A stretch of DNA of 64,000 bases from Lutjanus erythropterus (taxonomy: Eukaryota > Chordata > Actinopteri > Lutjaniformes > Lutjanidae), in NCBI GenBank assembly GCA_020091685.1, contig CM034604.1, positions 3,399,820 to 3,463,819 on the forward strand, read 5' to 3'. The notes below the pieces were generated by a model that did not search any database, had not been told where the DNA came from, and saw only the letters and a program-made list of their open reading frames with translations. This document shows positions 35,470 through 48,171 of this stretch, piece after piece. Every line of letters starts with the position of its first letter. Within the stretch, counting starts at the first letter, position 1. The position numbers were made by a program, and so were the translations under genes.

Positions 35470-36283
35470 ACTGTTAGAGATGATGCTTATGTTGTAGTAC
35501 TCACATACAGCTGCATCTGTCTGTAATAATACTACAGTACTGCTCTTTTTGCACTTGTGGTTAGATGCTAACTGGCTTTGTACTTTACACATTGACAATA
35601 AAGTTGAAACTAATCTAATCTAAAATATACATCATGACCAGATACTATATTAATGAAAAATAAATACAGGTAGCATAGGAAACTCGCAAGTAGCTTATAC
35701 AGGATTGATAACTGCGATTTGTATTTAAACACAAATGATCACACTTTATTTTACTGTAAGACATAACAAGCTGTACTTTTTTTTAAATCAAATTAGACCT
35801 AAACTAGAAATAATATTTTATTTATTTAATTACAAGATAAGTCCTTTTGTTTTTGTCCCAAAAAGTCCTCACACTTCCAGGGACAGACTGACAGACCCGC
35901 CTCATCTGCTCTCAGTGTATGGAAGTGTGACATCCATGCGAGGCTCACCTGCTCGTACACACAGTGACGGATACATGGACCACAGCTGTAAGAGCACACA
36001 GCTGGACAGCTCCTCTTCTTCTTCCTCCTCCTCCTCCTCCTCCTGAAGGCCCTGTGGTTCAAGGGACCGGCTTGTTGTTCTGCAGCTGAGGTGCCAGGCT
36101 CTTCACCACTGTAAAACAAATAAACTAAATAAAAAATAAGAAATCATAAATATCAAACCAGTAAGTGTTTTTACATTCACATCTCATATCACTGTAACCT
36201 ACAGATTACAGAGCAATCACTTGCCCAGCCCCAACAAAATGCAAAACATTCTGTACTTTACCTGAGAACAACAGCCCCCACCC

Positions 36284-36285
<2 letters not shown>

Positions 36286-36320
<35 letters not shown>
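36286..36320. repeat. (GT)n microsatellite
   Basis: About 17 GT units followed by GCATG. Confidence 0.97.
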
Positions 36321-36322
<2 letters not shown>

Positions 36323-38611
36323 ATGTTTTTTCCTTCTGGATATCTGCACAAATAAGCACCAAATATACAAGTAAGTAGAAAAGTGCCCATGTGCATATTT
36401 TAATTTCTTCATATTCATTTCATCTCATATATACTGAGAGTAAATATAGAGCACCAACTCTTCAGCTGGATCAAGTCCCTCTTGTAAAGCCAACTCATCA
36501 TCTGTGAGGACGTCGTCTGCCCCTCGCTCCTCTTCATCACCACTTGAAGATTAATTTCGAGTTTGTTTCTGTGGAAGTGAAGAAGATGCTGTTTTCGACC
36601 GTGCATGCTCTCCCTCTGTCCTGGTCGAAGTCGCTCTCTGAGAAGCAGATCAACACAGCTGACTTTTGTGTGACATCACTTCCGGTCCACAGTGACAAAG
36701 ACAATGTGTAAAAATGTGGAATATTCCATGCGTCCTGGGCACACGGCCTATTTTTTACTTCAGGGTGTTTCGGTAAGATAAGTGTATAGTGCAGATCTAC
36801 AGATGTGATGATATTGCGGGCCTCATGTTTGTCTACTGCACACAGCGTTTGGAGATGTAGAGTTGCCTGTTAAGCAAGTGTCACGTAACATGTATGGCCG
36901 CTCTGATTGGTGGACAGACACGCAAAGCATTATGGGTTAGATGTGGTGGGGCTAACAGCTGGGCTAACGGCAGAGCTAAGGACAACATGGACTGTTTTCA
37001 GCGTGAAAAAAATGATAAATAATCTCAAAAGATGCTCAATATGGTTATGGATTTATTATACAAAGACCGGTACCGAAGTTCAAGGCTGCTTATTTCTAGT
37101 TTTGTCTAATTTAATACAAAGTACAGCTTGTTTTGACATATAGGTGTACTATAACATAAAGTACAACTGAAAAAAAGATTTTAAAAATGCTATAAATATT
37201 CATATACAAAAGCTACTCTTGCAGGAGTAGAACATGGTGGTGAATAAGGTGTGGGTGGCTGCAGGCTGTCCGCTCTGAACCTCAGATTGCTCCTGAAGGC
37301 TGTCCCATCGGTGTGTGTGAGAGTGTGTGTGTGTGTGTGTGTGTATGGATGCATTAGATACTCCGTCTGAAGAGCAGGTTGGCACCCTGCATGGCAGCTC
37401 CTGCCATCTCCGTATGAATGTGTGTGAATGAGATGAATGCTGGCATGTCGTGTAAAGCACGAGAAGTCTAGAAAGGTGCCGTATGAGCGCGGCCCATTTA
37501 CCGTGTGGCTGAATGATCAGTGGGGAAAAGTGGGCAACTGCCCCAGGAGCATTAGAACCCCAGGGGCTGCACAAGCTCCAGGCCTGTTTTGTGTCAACTG
37601 GTTTGTGCCAGTTTTAGTGAATATGCAGCAGTAAGGCAGTAAGACAGCAGATAAAATAAGATAAGCCTTTCTAATACACAGTGTCTAAAATCACTCATAT
37701 TGCATTGCATTGCTGAGTGTTTCTTTTGCGTATCTTTTGAAATCATTTCATCATTTAACATCACAAATATTCATTAAATATCTTTTTTTCCCAAACATAT
37801 ACACTTTGACAATACTATAATTTGATTATCAGCCATACATATACATACATATGTGCACCTCTGAACATGCACAAATATGAACACAACAATGTGCATGTAC
37901 ATATATGCATAGGCGCCATCCCTCCATGCCCTCCCAGTTTTGAAGTTGGGGGTGCAGCATCCCCCAAGTCTTGAGACACAGCGGGAAAAATTGCAGTTGT
38001 AAAACATCCATACACAAATGAATTTAATTGGTGTTTGACAGGAAAGGAGAATGAAGTCATAACATGTTGCTTTATCATTCTTAAGACTTAATTTACATGT
38101 GAGGTAGTGTGTGTTTTGTTGCTCTTGTGTGTTACCGGCTGAGGACACCGAGTACTTTCATTAATTGATTAACAAGCACAAAGCGCCATGAATTCAAACA
38201 GCTCTGATCATTAATGCGCTTCATACAGTAACTTTTAGCTCTCCCATCTGAATGAGACACACAACATGATGTCTGCCAACGGCTTTGTGTGGAAATACTT
38301 ATTACATATTAAACAATGGAGATGTAAATGTGCTGTGTGCACTGCGCTGGAGGGTTGAAATGTGCTGGACTGGAGGTTTGCTGCTGCATTTGGAATGTCA
38401 GACAGAATTTCAGGTGAAAGACCGAAGCTTCAAAAACACTGGATTTACAGTTTATCCAAAACACATCTGGGTGAAATAGATCATGTGCTCCTCACCACTG
38501 TTCAACTCAAACTGGTGCCTATGCATTTATGTAATCAGGTTTAATACAGAAGTGAGAAACAAAAACATGACAGAAGGAAAATGAAAAAGAAAAAAGAAAA
38601 ACAAAAGGGAG

Positions 38612-38639
<28 letters not shown>
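38612..38639. repeat. (GT)n microsatellite
   Basis: Fourteen GT units preceded by an A/G-rich run. Confidence 0.97.
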
Positions 38640-38645
<6 letters not shown>

Positions 38646-39189
38646 CCACTAAACCGTGCACACTACACTGACAATGTCTGTCTTTGTTCCCAAGATCTGC
38701 CTTTGTCTTTTTTTTTATTATCTTATTTTGATATACTGTGTATATTTAATTTCATGAATTAATTATTGAATTCATTCAATTCATTAACAGCCTCATAACT
38801 CATCCACTTAGACCATCGTCTTTTGTGCTCGGTCTCTTCATTTCTGACTCTGTTAGTTATTCTCTCCGTTTCAGAAATCTCCCATATGGTTCATTTCCAT
38901 TTTCTAACTGATGGACTTGCAGATTTTAGCAGCATCCTGGTGTTTGTTTTTCGTGGCTGTGGTTCTTATTATTCTATAGAGATACTGATCTGCTTCCTGC
39001 ATCAGCTCAGATGGAGATATACATGGGGTTAATTGCCTTTTTTTTTTTTAATTACTCATAATAGCTGTTATAACTGAATGCCAAAATAATTTTAATACAG
39101 TACATTCAGCATTTTACTTTTTCCTTACTTTATGACAAAAACATATATTTTTGTATTATTATATTGTGTTTACACACATGCATGTGTAA

Positions 39190-39244
39190 TTTATTATTAT
39201 TATTATTATTGTTATTATTCTTATTCTTCTTATTATTATTATTT
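39190..39244. repeat. (TTA)n microsatellite
   Basis: TTA units interrupted by TTG and TTC variants. Confidence 0.95.
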
Positions 39245-39489
39245 CCATTCAACACACAGGTACTATAATTTCCCCAGATGACAATGTCAATATCATTATT
39301 AGAAATATTAAGAATATTTATATGTACCATGTATTGATTTATGTATTCAGCTTAACATTTTAATTGTACCTGAAAAGTTGATCCACCCAACAGAACCCGT
39401 GGGTTCTGTACATGGGTCAAAAGTGACCCATGTATGGTATGTATGATTTTAAATAGAATAAAAATTTACCATAATAATAATAACAACTG

Positions 39490-39580
39490 CTGTTTAGAAC
39501 AATGTTTCTCATCCAGGGGGTCGGGACCCCTAAGGGGGCCACGAGATCATATCTGGGGGTCACCAAATGGTTGTGGACAA
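39490..39580. mobile_element. Short hAT-like fragment
   Basis: GTTTCTCATCCAGGGGGTCGG and GGGGGTCACCAAATGG are wording of a widespread vertebrate hAT-derived repeat with a palindromic GGGACCCC core. Only one arm is present. Confidence 0.45.
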
Positions 39581-39686
39581 TAAAGTAAAATACAAACTAA
39601 CATATAACAACACACAGGAGGCAGTGGTCATACTGAGCCTGGCCCACCCATTTGGAGCCCATGGCCTCGTCCAGGTCACCCTCCAC

Positions 39687-40951
39687 TAGGGCTGCACGAT
39701 ATTGGAAAAAACTGACATTGCGATTTTTTTTAACCCTGCGATATATATTGTGATATGAAAAAAATACAGGATTTTTTTTTTTTTTTCAGATCGTATCATG
39801 GTTTTGAGTCACGGATCGGATCATTTTTCGGATCGGCAAAAAAGAAAAAAGTGGTGGCATTAGGGTTAAATATTTTTAAAATGCACTTGTCTTTGATCTT
39901 TGTCTGTCTGTAATTATCACCATAGTTATGTAATGTAATAATAATGATAATAGTAATGATAATGGTAATAATATTAAAAACTTCAAACTTATACAGTGCT
40001 GTACTATGTATATACTATACATATATTAGATCATTATACACTGTACAGTATAATACACAACTACACTCTGTAGTCTGGCTCAATGTCCCGCCTACAGCAG
40101 CACATCTGATTGGTTAGAAGTCATGATCAATCAATCAGCAGACACACTGTGTCACAGACGGGGTGAGACAGAGCTGCACCGGTGAGCAGAGAGGAGCTGT
40201 GTAGAAGTTAAGACAGCTGATATCACCAAAGTTTCAATGAACATCACAGTTTGATGATCTGTTTCTTTGGTGATAGCAGAGTTACATCAGTGAAAAAAGT
40301 TATGGTCTGGATTTCACTCAAGGCGATGTGACGGCTTTTAAATCAGTCGCTCTTCACAGAGATGAGCTGCACACAGCAGCATCTGTCCTGTCTGTTCACT
40401 GCAGCTCTGCATTGACATTTCAGTTATTATAACTTATACAAAAGTAACAGTGACAGTAAAACTATGATGCTCACATGTGGTCCGATTCAGATCTGGCTTT
40501 GCATTTGTCGTACTGAGCTGTGTGGTGCCGATGTAAATGGTCAAACAAATTAATTGTGTTACCTCTTGTTGTAGCAATAGGTGCAAAGTGCTGTTGACAC
40601 AGAACACGTGTTTGATCAATATCATCCTTCTTGTAGCCGAAATAATACCAGATAACTGACGTTGCTTTTCTTTTTGGCACCAAGTCTTCGTTTTCGGCGA
40701 TTTTCTCTTGTTCGTTGCTCATTTTTCAATGTTGTTACCAGCTACTCACTCTATATGCAGGGGCGTGGTCTGCTTTGGCAAACTGATTAAGAACAATTGT
40801 GATTGGTGGATCGCTGCACGCAGTGTGTGTCAGGTACCCTTGAAATTAGATGAGAACACGTTTGCCTCCTACATCGCAGGACCTGCAATATGACTATTGC
40901 GCACACGTACATTGCGATGACGATGCTCAAACGATATATAATGCAGCTCTA
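39687..40951 (-). mobile_element. hAT element with exact 8-bp duplication, carrying a BED-finger fragment
   Basis: The left end TAGGGCTGCACGATAT and right end ATATAATGCAGCTCTA are inverted. CCCTCCAC flanks both ends (39679-39686 and 40952-40959). The 1265-bp element encodes, on the minus strand, the N-terminal zinc finger of a hAT/ZBED-type transposase but no catalytic domain, so it is a deletion derivative that depends on a full element for movement. Confidence 0.9.
40471..40722 (-). pseudogene. BED-type zinc finger fragment of a hAT (ZBED-like) transposase
   Basis: The minus-strand frame starts MSNEQEKIAE and reads KRKATSVIWYYFGYKK, then RVLCQQH, then TTRGNTINLFDHLHRHH. The aromatic pair before a Cys pair and the NLFDHLHRHH histidines are the BED finger pattern, which binds DNA at transposon ends. 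The second cysteine expected in CxxC is replaced by histidine (CQQH). No hAT dimerisation domain follows. It is a relic lying wholly inside the element at 39687-40951 and not a host gene. Confidence 0.7.
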
Positions 40952-40962
40952 CCCTCCACATG

Positions 40963-41463
40963 CACTGTAAAAACAAAAGAGTTGAGAAAATGCAAAATTT
41001 CAAGGCAACATATTCAAATAGATTATTGAGTTTTGAGCCCAACTCAAATTCTGAAGTTTTGAAAAACTTTTATCAATTACTAATCTGTTGTTGAGATAAT
41101 TTACTTTTCCCTAAGCCTAACTTAAATATTTGAATTTTAGTAACCCCCAAAATTATATTTGGACCAATTTTCAACTGTCGTTTAGTTTTAAGGCATAGAA
41201 TAATGACAAATGTGGTTCACAGGTCACTGTTACCAGTTTTTGAAACACACTTTTTTTTCTGGCTAAAACTAAATATTTAAAGATTTAACTTTATCTAAAC
41301 AAGAAAAGAAAATTGTGTCAACTAAAGATCATAGGTTGGCAAAACATTTTAAAGTGAATTTCAAAAGTTAAGAGTTTGAATTGGGTGCGAAACTCAAAAA
41401 TCTATTGCAGTATGTTGCCTTGAAATTTTGAGTTGTCTCAATTTTTTTTTTCTTTCTGTAATG
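40963..41463. mobile_element. Fold-back repeat, copy c
   Basis: CACTGTAAAAACAAAAGAGTTGAG at the left, TTGCCTTGAAATTTTGAGTTG and CTTTCTGTAATG at the right. It abuts the right duplication of the hAT element ending at 40951, with three bases between. Confidence 0.8.
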
Positions 41464-43986
41464 TATACCTCTTGGTACCCAACTCTCTTTTCTTCTGTAA
41501 GGAAGTGGAGGTTCAGTATGTCCTAGATTTAGGTTTCGGCGCAAAAACTATGTGTTTAGGTTCAGGAAACTATGGTTTGTTGCTGCCATGTGGGTGTAAA
41601 TAGCCACAGGGCTATTCCATTGTGGTTGGAAATAGCCCTATTTGTTACTGACACCTGGGTGTTAATAGCATGTGCCACAAAAAATAATGATTTGTGGTAA
41701 ACATAAACAAGATATTTAGTGAATACGTGTAATACTAAATGATAAAATGCATTTATTTCAAAGAAATAGCAAAGAATTGCTCAGCAATCCATGAAATCAC
41801 ATAAGAAGTCAATACAGATCTTTTTAGACCCATGTTGTGCATTTGAGGGGTAGTGATTAAAAAAAGATTTTTATTAAAAAAGTAAGAAAGGAAAAATGAA
41901 AATAAAGATTTATTATAATTAAAAACAAGTTATTTGAGGAATACATGGAATACTGAATGATGAAGTCAATTCATTACAAAGATATAAACCCATGTTGTGC
42001 ATCAAAGAGTCAAGATGGGTTTTATTTTATTACCTAATCTTAGTGCTTTGACCTCAAGAGACAAAATCTGGTTCTAGACCTTCATAAGTTCAGGTTTATA
42101 CTTATATTTTGCCAGTATTGCAGAGCTCCACACATGCACATTCTGCTAAAAAACAAAACAAAAAAAAAACCCCTGCCTTGTTTGCATTTCTTTTAACCAA
42201 TCATAAACATCTAGGGTGGAGCGAAGCCCAGGATACAGCGATGGTGCTGCTGCAAAATAGTGTAGAAGGGGAACTTGTTTTGGTGGAGGTGAGCTCTGGC
42301 ATTAAACTGACTACATCACTGCAAAAGAAAAGCTAACAGCTGTTAGGTTATTTATGCTTGTACCATAAGCATCCCAGGTGCTAATTTGCCGTTTTCAGGG
42401 TGTTTCCCAGAGACTTTGAAAATATAGATAGTGGATGCCATGATGTTGCTTTAAGCAAGCAACCAGTGGTAGGACTTACCTGAGTCTGTCTAATATGTTG
42501 CTAATAATTTTACCACAGCAAATCTGGGGCAAGGTAGCATCCTGTGCCCATTGTACACAGAGTAGAGGAAATGTGGGGTTCATGGGAGCATGGCAGCTCA
42601 TTTTGCCCTGGGGCCCTCCTGTACGTTAGCACCCATGCAGGTAGCAGTGATACAGTCATAGCAGCAAAAACAAAAGTATATGAAAGCTTTGATTTGTGCA
42701 GCTCTCGTTTGAAATGATGCTAGTCTTGTTGTATTATGAGTAGGTACAAATATTGCATACAAGCAACTGCCTCCATCTTTACTGACTTCAACAGCTTGCA
42801 GAGCAGCCTCTGATGGCGATCACACTGAATGCATTCTATAATACCACGGAGTGATTTTTGGAAAAGTTCAACAGATTCACTTGGTTGGCAATAATGCAGT
42901 GACATTTGGAGAAAACTGAGTAGTTTATGTGTTGATATTCACCCTAATTACAAGTGCTGTGTGTTTGGTTTGATTCAAACTTAAAGTGGATTGAATGAGT
43001 TTTGTGAAAAAGCCTCTTCATCTGCAGCGGCGCTGCCAGGTCTCTGCGGTGCAGGCCAGGCTGCCTGCAACACACACAAAGTCACTTTTTTTACCACACA
43101 GCAGAAGTTCAGAGGTGATACTGAACAACAGCGAACTAAATATGTGAACAATTCAGATCAAATAATCGCCAAATTATTGGTACTGATAAACCATCCTGAA
43201 TAATCTCCTGTAGATAAATACACATACATACAATATACATAACACAGTGTGGTACAGTCAACATCTTTGCCTCTGGAAGAGAGAAGATGATTCATCTCTC
43301 CTGATAGATGTGGGTGCTTTGGTTTTTATCAGCTGGCAAACTCATTCTAAAATAAAGCCAAACCATCATATTACACAAATAAATTACTAGGGTAACATTT
43401 TTGAAGGGGTGTGAATTACACTGTTATTACACTGTCATAACATGACATGACACTATGAACTTGAAGGAATCTTTGTGAATGGTCTGCAAAGTTTATGATG
43501 AGTTCAAATTCATTCAAAGGACATTTCATAGTTATAATGGTTTCATTGCAGCCAGCAGCACTTAAAGCTAAATAGTTCCTTTAAATGTGATAATTAGGCC
43601 TGCTATGACATGTTCATGACAGGTTATGTTAAAAGATCAGATAAGATCACATGTTACAGCAGCTTAAGGATCAAAAGTACAAGCTGAAATGGACTGAGCT
43701 GTAAAGAGAATACGAATGACATAAAAAATACAATAAAATATAAAAGGGAGAGTAAAAATATAAAATATGGATTAAAAGACTATACACACAAATTATATAT
43801 GATATATACATCTTTCATTTATAAAAATATATGGATATATATGCAAATAATTGCAGGATAATTGCACAAATGTTGTGATACACAGAGGTGTGTAGAATTA
43901 TACCAGCAGAATTTACATAAATAATATTACCTCGTAAAAAAAATGATAATCACACAGAGGTAAAGCATCAAAAAGTTAACAGGGTG
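41464..43986. other. Intergenic, weak repeats, no gene
   Basis: At 41540-41660, GGTTTAGGTTCAGGAAACTATGG-like words recall the stretch 28660-28880. At 42510-42610 a block ending CCTGGGGCCCTCCTG may be a repeat. 42990-43200 has a short open frame without recognisable homology. I see no exon. Confidence 0.4.
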
Positions 43987-44438
43987 CACTGTAAAAACAA
44001 ATAAGTAGATTTTCTAGTTTTGAGCCCAACTTAAACTCTATTCTGAAGCAAACTTTAAAAAGTTTTGCTGACTTATAATCATTAGTTGACATAATTTACT
44101 TTTCTTCTTTAGATAAACCTGAATCTTTGAGTTTTAGAAAAAAAAATTGTCCACAAACGTCTATTTTCAACAATTCGTCTTTTTTCAGTGCCTGAAAAAT
44201 TTAATTGTTTCAACTGAAAATATTAAAATTTTAACATTTACTTTCACTTCAATTAGTTTACTGTTTTTGTTGGTTAAATCCAACGTTTATCCAACGACGA
44301 AAAGTAAATTATCTCGACAAAAGAGTAGTAATTTCTAAGACTTTTCCTAAACGTAAGAATTTGAGTTGGGCTCAGAACTCAAAAATCTATGGTAGTTGCT
44401 TTGAAATTGAGTTTTCTCAACTTTTTCATTTTTGCAGT
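43987..44438. mobile_element. Fold-back repeat, copy d
   Basis: CACTGTAAAAACAAATAAG at the left and CTCAACTTTTTCATTTTTGCAGTG at the right, with the same TTGACATAATTTACTTTTCTTC and GAAAAGTAAATTATCTCGAC inner arms. The left arm has lost its outer TTTCAAGGCAAC block. Confidence 0.75.
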
Positions 44439-45079
44439 GTGGTTTCACAGTATGAAAAATATTATTACACAGAAAACTGATGATTTCACATAAGAGATGG
44501 AAGATAACTGTTTGTATATATACATAGTATACAGTAATATGTATATAATAATGCATATGTTTTAGAATAGATATGATGTACAACCTGTGATGGATAAAGT
44601 GTCAGCTTCACATTGAAAAGACATAATTGACCATAGGGCACTTAATGACGTAAGTCAAGTCAGTAACAGCACAACACATTCTTAAGAAGTCCTTCATGTT
44701 TATGTCAGGTGTCATGTCACGGGTATGATGGGGTCATGATAGTCTTATGCACACCTGTTCAAAGAAAGCGTTACCATAAATGTTTTATTTTCTTTACATT
44801 TTTGTAGATCAAGCTACAGAGTTTGACGAGTCACAAATGTGTCAGTTTGTCTAAAGCGTGCCATCCACTCTGAACTGAGAGTGAGCTGCTGCTGTTGTGG
44901 TATATTTGAGGATGTGGGAGGAGCAGCTGTGGTGTGATATTGGGTTAGATTAGACACACAATACAAGTGTATTGTGTAGCAGGTGTGTCAGTGGCTGATG
45001 GTAACCATTGTCCAGTCCCTCCAGGAAGTTGTCATGTTGCAATCGCAACGGTTCACACAAATTCAACTAATCCCCATGA

Positions 45080-46110
45080 ATTCTTTGCGACCTTTCAACT
45101 TTGTCCCACATCTGCAACTTTTCTGCAGATTTGACCAATCATGGTTTCTTCCCGCTCCAACCAACAGATTTTGCTTCTTTGTAGAATAACCTACCTAGCA
45201 CTTCTTCATCTACAAGAAAGCAGATTTTGTTTTTGTACTTTTTGTGTCTTTTTTTTAAAGGTTCCTTAGAACACCAGAACAGAATGCAGTTTTACTCTCC
45301 CTGGAACAAGTGACCTTTGATTTTAATGAATTCTACAAAGAAGCAACTTTCTTTTGCAGTTTTCACTTGCTGCTGCAATTTCATTGCAAAAAATGCCTAA
45401 AAACACTGCAACATGCTTTGCATTTTTTTTAAGAAAAGCTGCTGTGAAAACAATCCCCAAAAACCTTCTGAAATCCTGGAGGGACTGATTCCAAGTCACT
45501 TCTTTCATCCCTTTTATAAGCTGGACTACAGGCATGCTAGCAGTCTTATGAGGCTGCACGCAATTATGTCCAAAGTCTGCAACCTTTCCACGAATTTGAA
45601 TAACCGTGGTTGCTTCCTGCGAGTTCCACCAATCACAGCAGTCCCCTGTGCAAACATCATGTATATATGTACATATCAGTGAACTTTATTTTGTCATGGG
45701 AACTGAAAAGAACACATTTGTCGCTGTTATTGACAGACGGTTCCTAAAAGATTTTGCTTCTTTGTGGAATGCCCCCCCCGATGCATGTCTTCATTTACAA
45801 ATAAAGCCGATTTTTATATTTTTTGTAACTGTGAGCCTTTCTGACATAAGGTTAGTCAGAACAGAGTGCAGTTTTGTTCTCCCTGGAATAACTTGCCTTC
45901 AATTTTAATGAATTATACCAAAAAATAGTAACTTTATTTTGACATTTTCACTTGCCTTAAAGCATCGCAAACATCCATTGCAATTGTTTATTAGAAAAGC
46001 TGCCATGAAATCTGGCATTTTTGGCCATAACAAAGAAAAAAAGGCCTGCAAAATCTTGGTGGGACTGATTACCCACCTGCCACTCAAAGCAGCTGCTAGC
46101 CTGATTATGC
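45080..46110. repeat. Tandem duplication, unit about 490-585 bp
   Basis: The run GATTTTGCTTCTTTGTAGAAT, TCTCCCTGGAACAAGTGACC, TTTTAATGAATTCTAC, CACTTGC, then GGAGGGACTGATT occurs at 45167-45490. It recurs with divergence at 45750-46070 (TTTGTGGAAT, TCCCTGGAATAACTTGCC, TTTTAATGAATTATAC, GGTGGGACTGATTAC). The spacing is 583 bp. No reading frame is shared between copies. Confidence 0.75.
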
Positions 46111-46139
46111 ATAACTTTAAACCTTAATACAACGCAAAC

Positions 46140-46370
46140 CTCGTATAGTTGTCATGAACGGGGAAAGTAGCTATAGAGACCAAAACTGTGTTCTGTACTG
46201 GGCTGTAAACATGTTTATTTCTGCTGTAAAGTTCGACATTTTAATATGGAGGTCTATGGAGACTGACTAGCTTTTGAAACCAGCCTCTAGTGGCCATTCG
46301 AGGAATGGAAGTTTTTGTCACTTCTGTGTTCAGCCCTAGAGGTTGCAGCTTGCTTTACCATGTTCACACA
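46140..46370. repeat. Dispersed fish repeat copy
   Basis: TGGAGGTCTATGGAGACTGAC, CCAGCCTCTAGTGGCC and TCGAGGAATGGAAGTTTTTG form an order I recognise from common teleost interspersed repeats. The family name is not certain. Confidence 0.4.
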
Positions 46371-46619
46371 GTACAGCTGAGGCTGATGGGAAAGTTATTA
46401 GTTTTGCAAAGTATTGGATAAATTAAAAATTCCAACTGACGGTACTGAACCTAAATCAAAGTTATTACAGGTCATCCTGAGGGACAAATGAATATGGATG
46501 CCTTAGCCAAATTTAATGACAACCCATCCAACTTTTATCAAGATTTTTGCCCCCTTAGACCTGCTTCTTCTCTTTATCATGCACGCAGGGGAGCTATTCT
46601 GAAGTACACCATTTAATTA

Positions 46620-47860
46620 AGGTTCATAGGTAAACTTATTTCATGATCAGATCAGTTTTTTGGAGGTGAAGCTGTCTGTCATTAAAAGCCTGTCAGAGCC
46701 ATAGACAGCTTAAGGAGGGGAGGGGAAGACTTTATTAGGCCTGTCTAAAAGCTCATGAAAAGCTTAAAGAAGGTCTTGATTGAAGATATTATGCCACACA
46801 TTTGCTGGACCTTTGTATGCTCAAAACTCGAGGCGTTTGGGAGGCCTGATCACCTCTGTTCTTTGACCTGAACATAATAACGGCCTCGAGGCTGCCTCTA
46901 ATTTACATGTAAAACTCTTTAAAAAAAAAAAGACAACGAGAGCCAGGATGTCAAGTCAAAGATTGATTTCATTGTTTTCGTTGCATAACATTTTCAACAA
47001 CTGGTTCATCAAGAGCAGTTCATCGACATTGGATGCACTTAACAGGCAGTGATTCTCCCTTAAGGCAACGCCGCATCCAGCATCTTGTCAGCGGAGCCGA
47101 AGGAGGCGAACAAACCAGTGTAATCAGGACTGATCAGTAGCATCCCAGCAGTCAGAGGTCAACAAGAGTGATTTGTGTGGGAGAGTGCCTGTGTAAGGTC
47201 AGGACGTGCTTCTCTGCAAATCACCCTCTCGCTGGGCAGCAATGTGAGGCATGAAGTGGCTGGGAAATCACAGAATGGCCTATTGTAAATTGTGCTGAGC
47301 GGGAGATGTGGGGCCAGCATTGTGACACTATTATCTTTCCATCTGACATGAGATGTGCCACATTATTCATGGCGAATGAATAGATGGAGGATCCCAGAGG
47401 CATGGGTGAGTGGAGACGGGCAAACAAAACAATAGATGAGTATTTATGCAGCCGCTGTAGTGGAAGCGCTGCCTGGAGATTACTTACAAACTGATATATA
47501 CCGTGCGTGATATGCCATCCCTTTAGGAATGATTAGACTGTGCACATTTGCAGATTTTCATAAAACGAACAGCGATTGTTAACATCTGTCCCTTCCCTGC
47601 TTTATTCTGCACAAACACACTCACAGATAGTATTCAGATGCCTCCGAAATCAGCCACAATTCATTGCAACTCTTTACACTGAATGTATAATAGTCTGGCC
47701 CTACTGGCAAACAGCTGCTTGGCTTGATTTTGATAAACACAGCTGATAAACGCGCCTCGCACACCATCCACTAATCACTGTAATAATGACAGAGCTCAGC
47801 TGAAAGGTTAGTAATGCGCGTGATGCACCTTTAGCTCGGTGGAGAGGCATGGACGAGTGC
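46620..47860. other. Single-copy intergenic DNA, candidate conserved non-coding region
   Basis: About 1.2 kb without microsatellites or window repeats and with higher GC than its surroundings. No exon signal is recognised. Regulatory function is only a possibility here. Confidence 0.3.
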
Positions 47861-48171
47861 TGCGGCAGCTGGTGGGGCCTGTAGGGTCTGTTCGCTGGCC
47901 GGGGTGGGCGGGTCGATGCTCAGGAGCCAGACCCAATAGGGGTCTCTAATGGGGCCGGTATTGATCTGAGCATGGTGTTCACCCCATGGGTCTAATGGAA
48001 AAGAAGACTGCAGGAAAAAGCAAAAAGTGCCCTCCAGTCTCGATTTTGGATCACACGTTGGGGCAGAAGTGTTCACTTTGTCATGTCCTTCACTAGACAA
48101 AACTGTTCCCAAAGATGTTTTTATGAGTGTTTCTGCAACTATGAGCATTTTTAAGTCACCTCACACACCAG

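Larger units (their letters stand above)
35470..39484. other. Intergenic: possible LINE tail and four microsatellites
   Basis: At about 35540-35622, ATTGACAATAAAGTTGAAACTAATCTAATC resembles the 3' end of a fish LINE with a short AATCT tail. Microsatellites are at 36011-36044 (TCC), 36286-36320 (GT), 37323-37344 (GT), 38612-38639 (GT) and 39190-39244 (TTA). A block at 37905-37965 (CATAGGCGCC) may be another repeat. No exon is supported. Confidence 0.5.

Noticed and set aside
37200-37574. 124-codon minus-strand frame
   Set aside because: It runs across a GT microsatellite (His-Thr repeats) and shows no domain.
47831-48148. 105-codon minus-strand frame, proline-rich at one end
   Set aside because: No recognisable family and no splice-site context. 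It overlaps the edge of candidate non-coding sequence.
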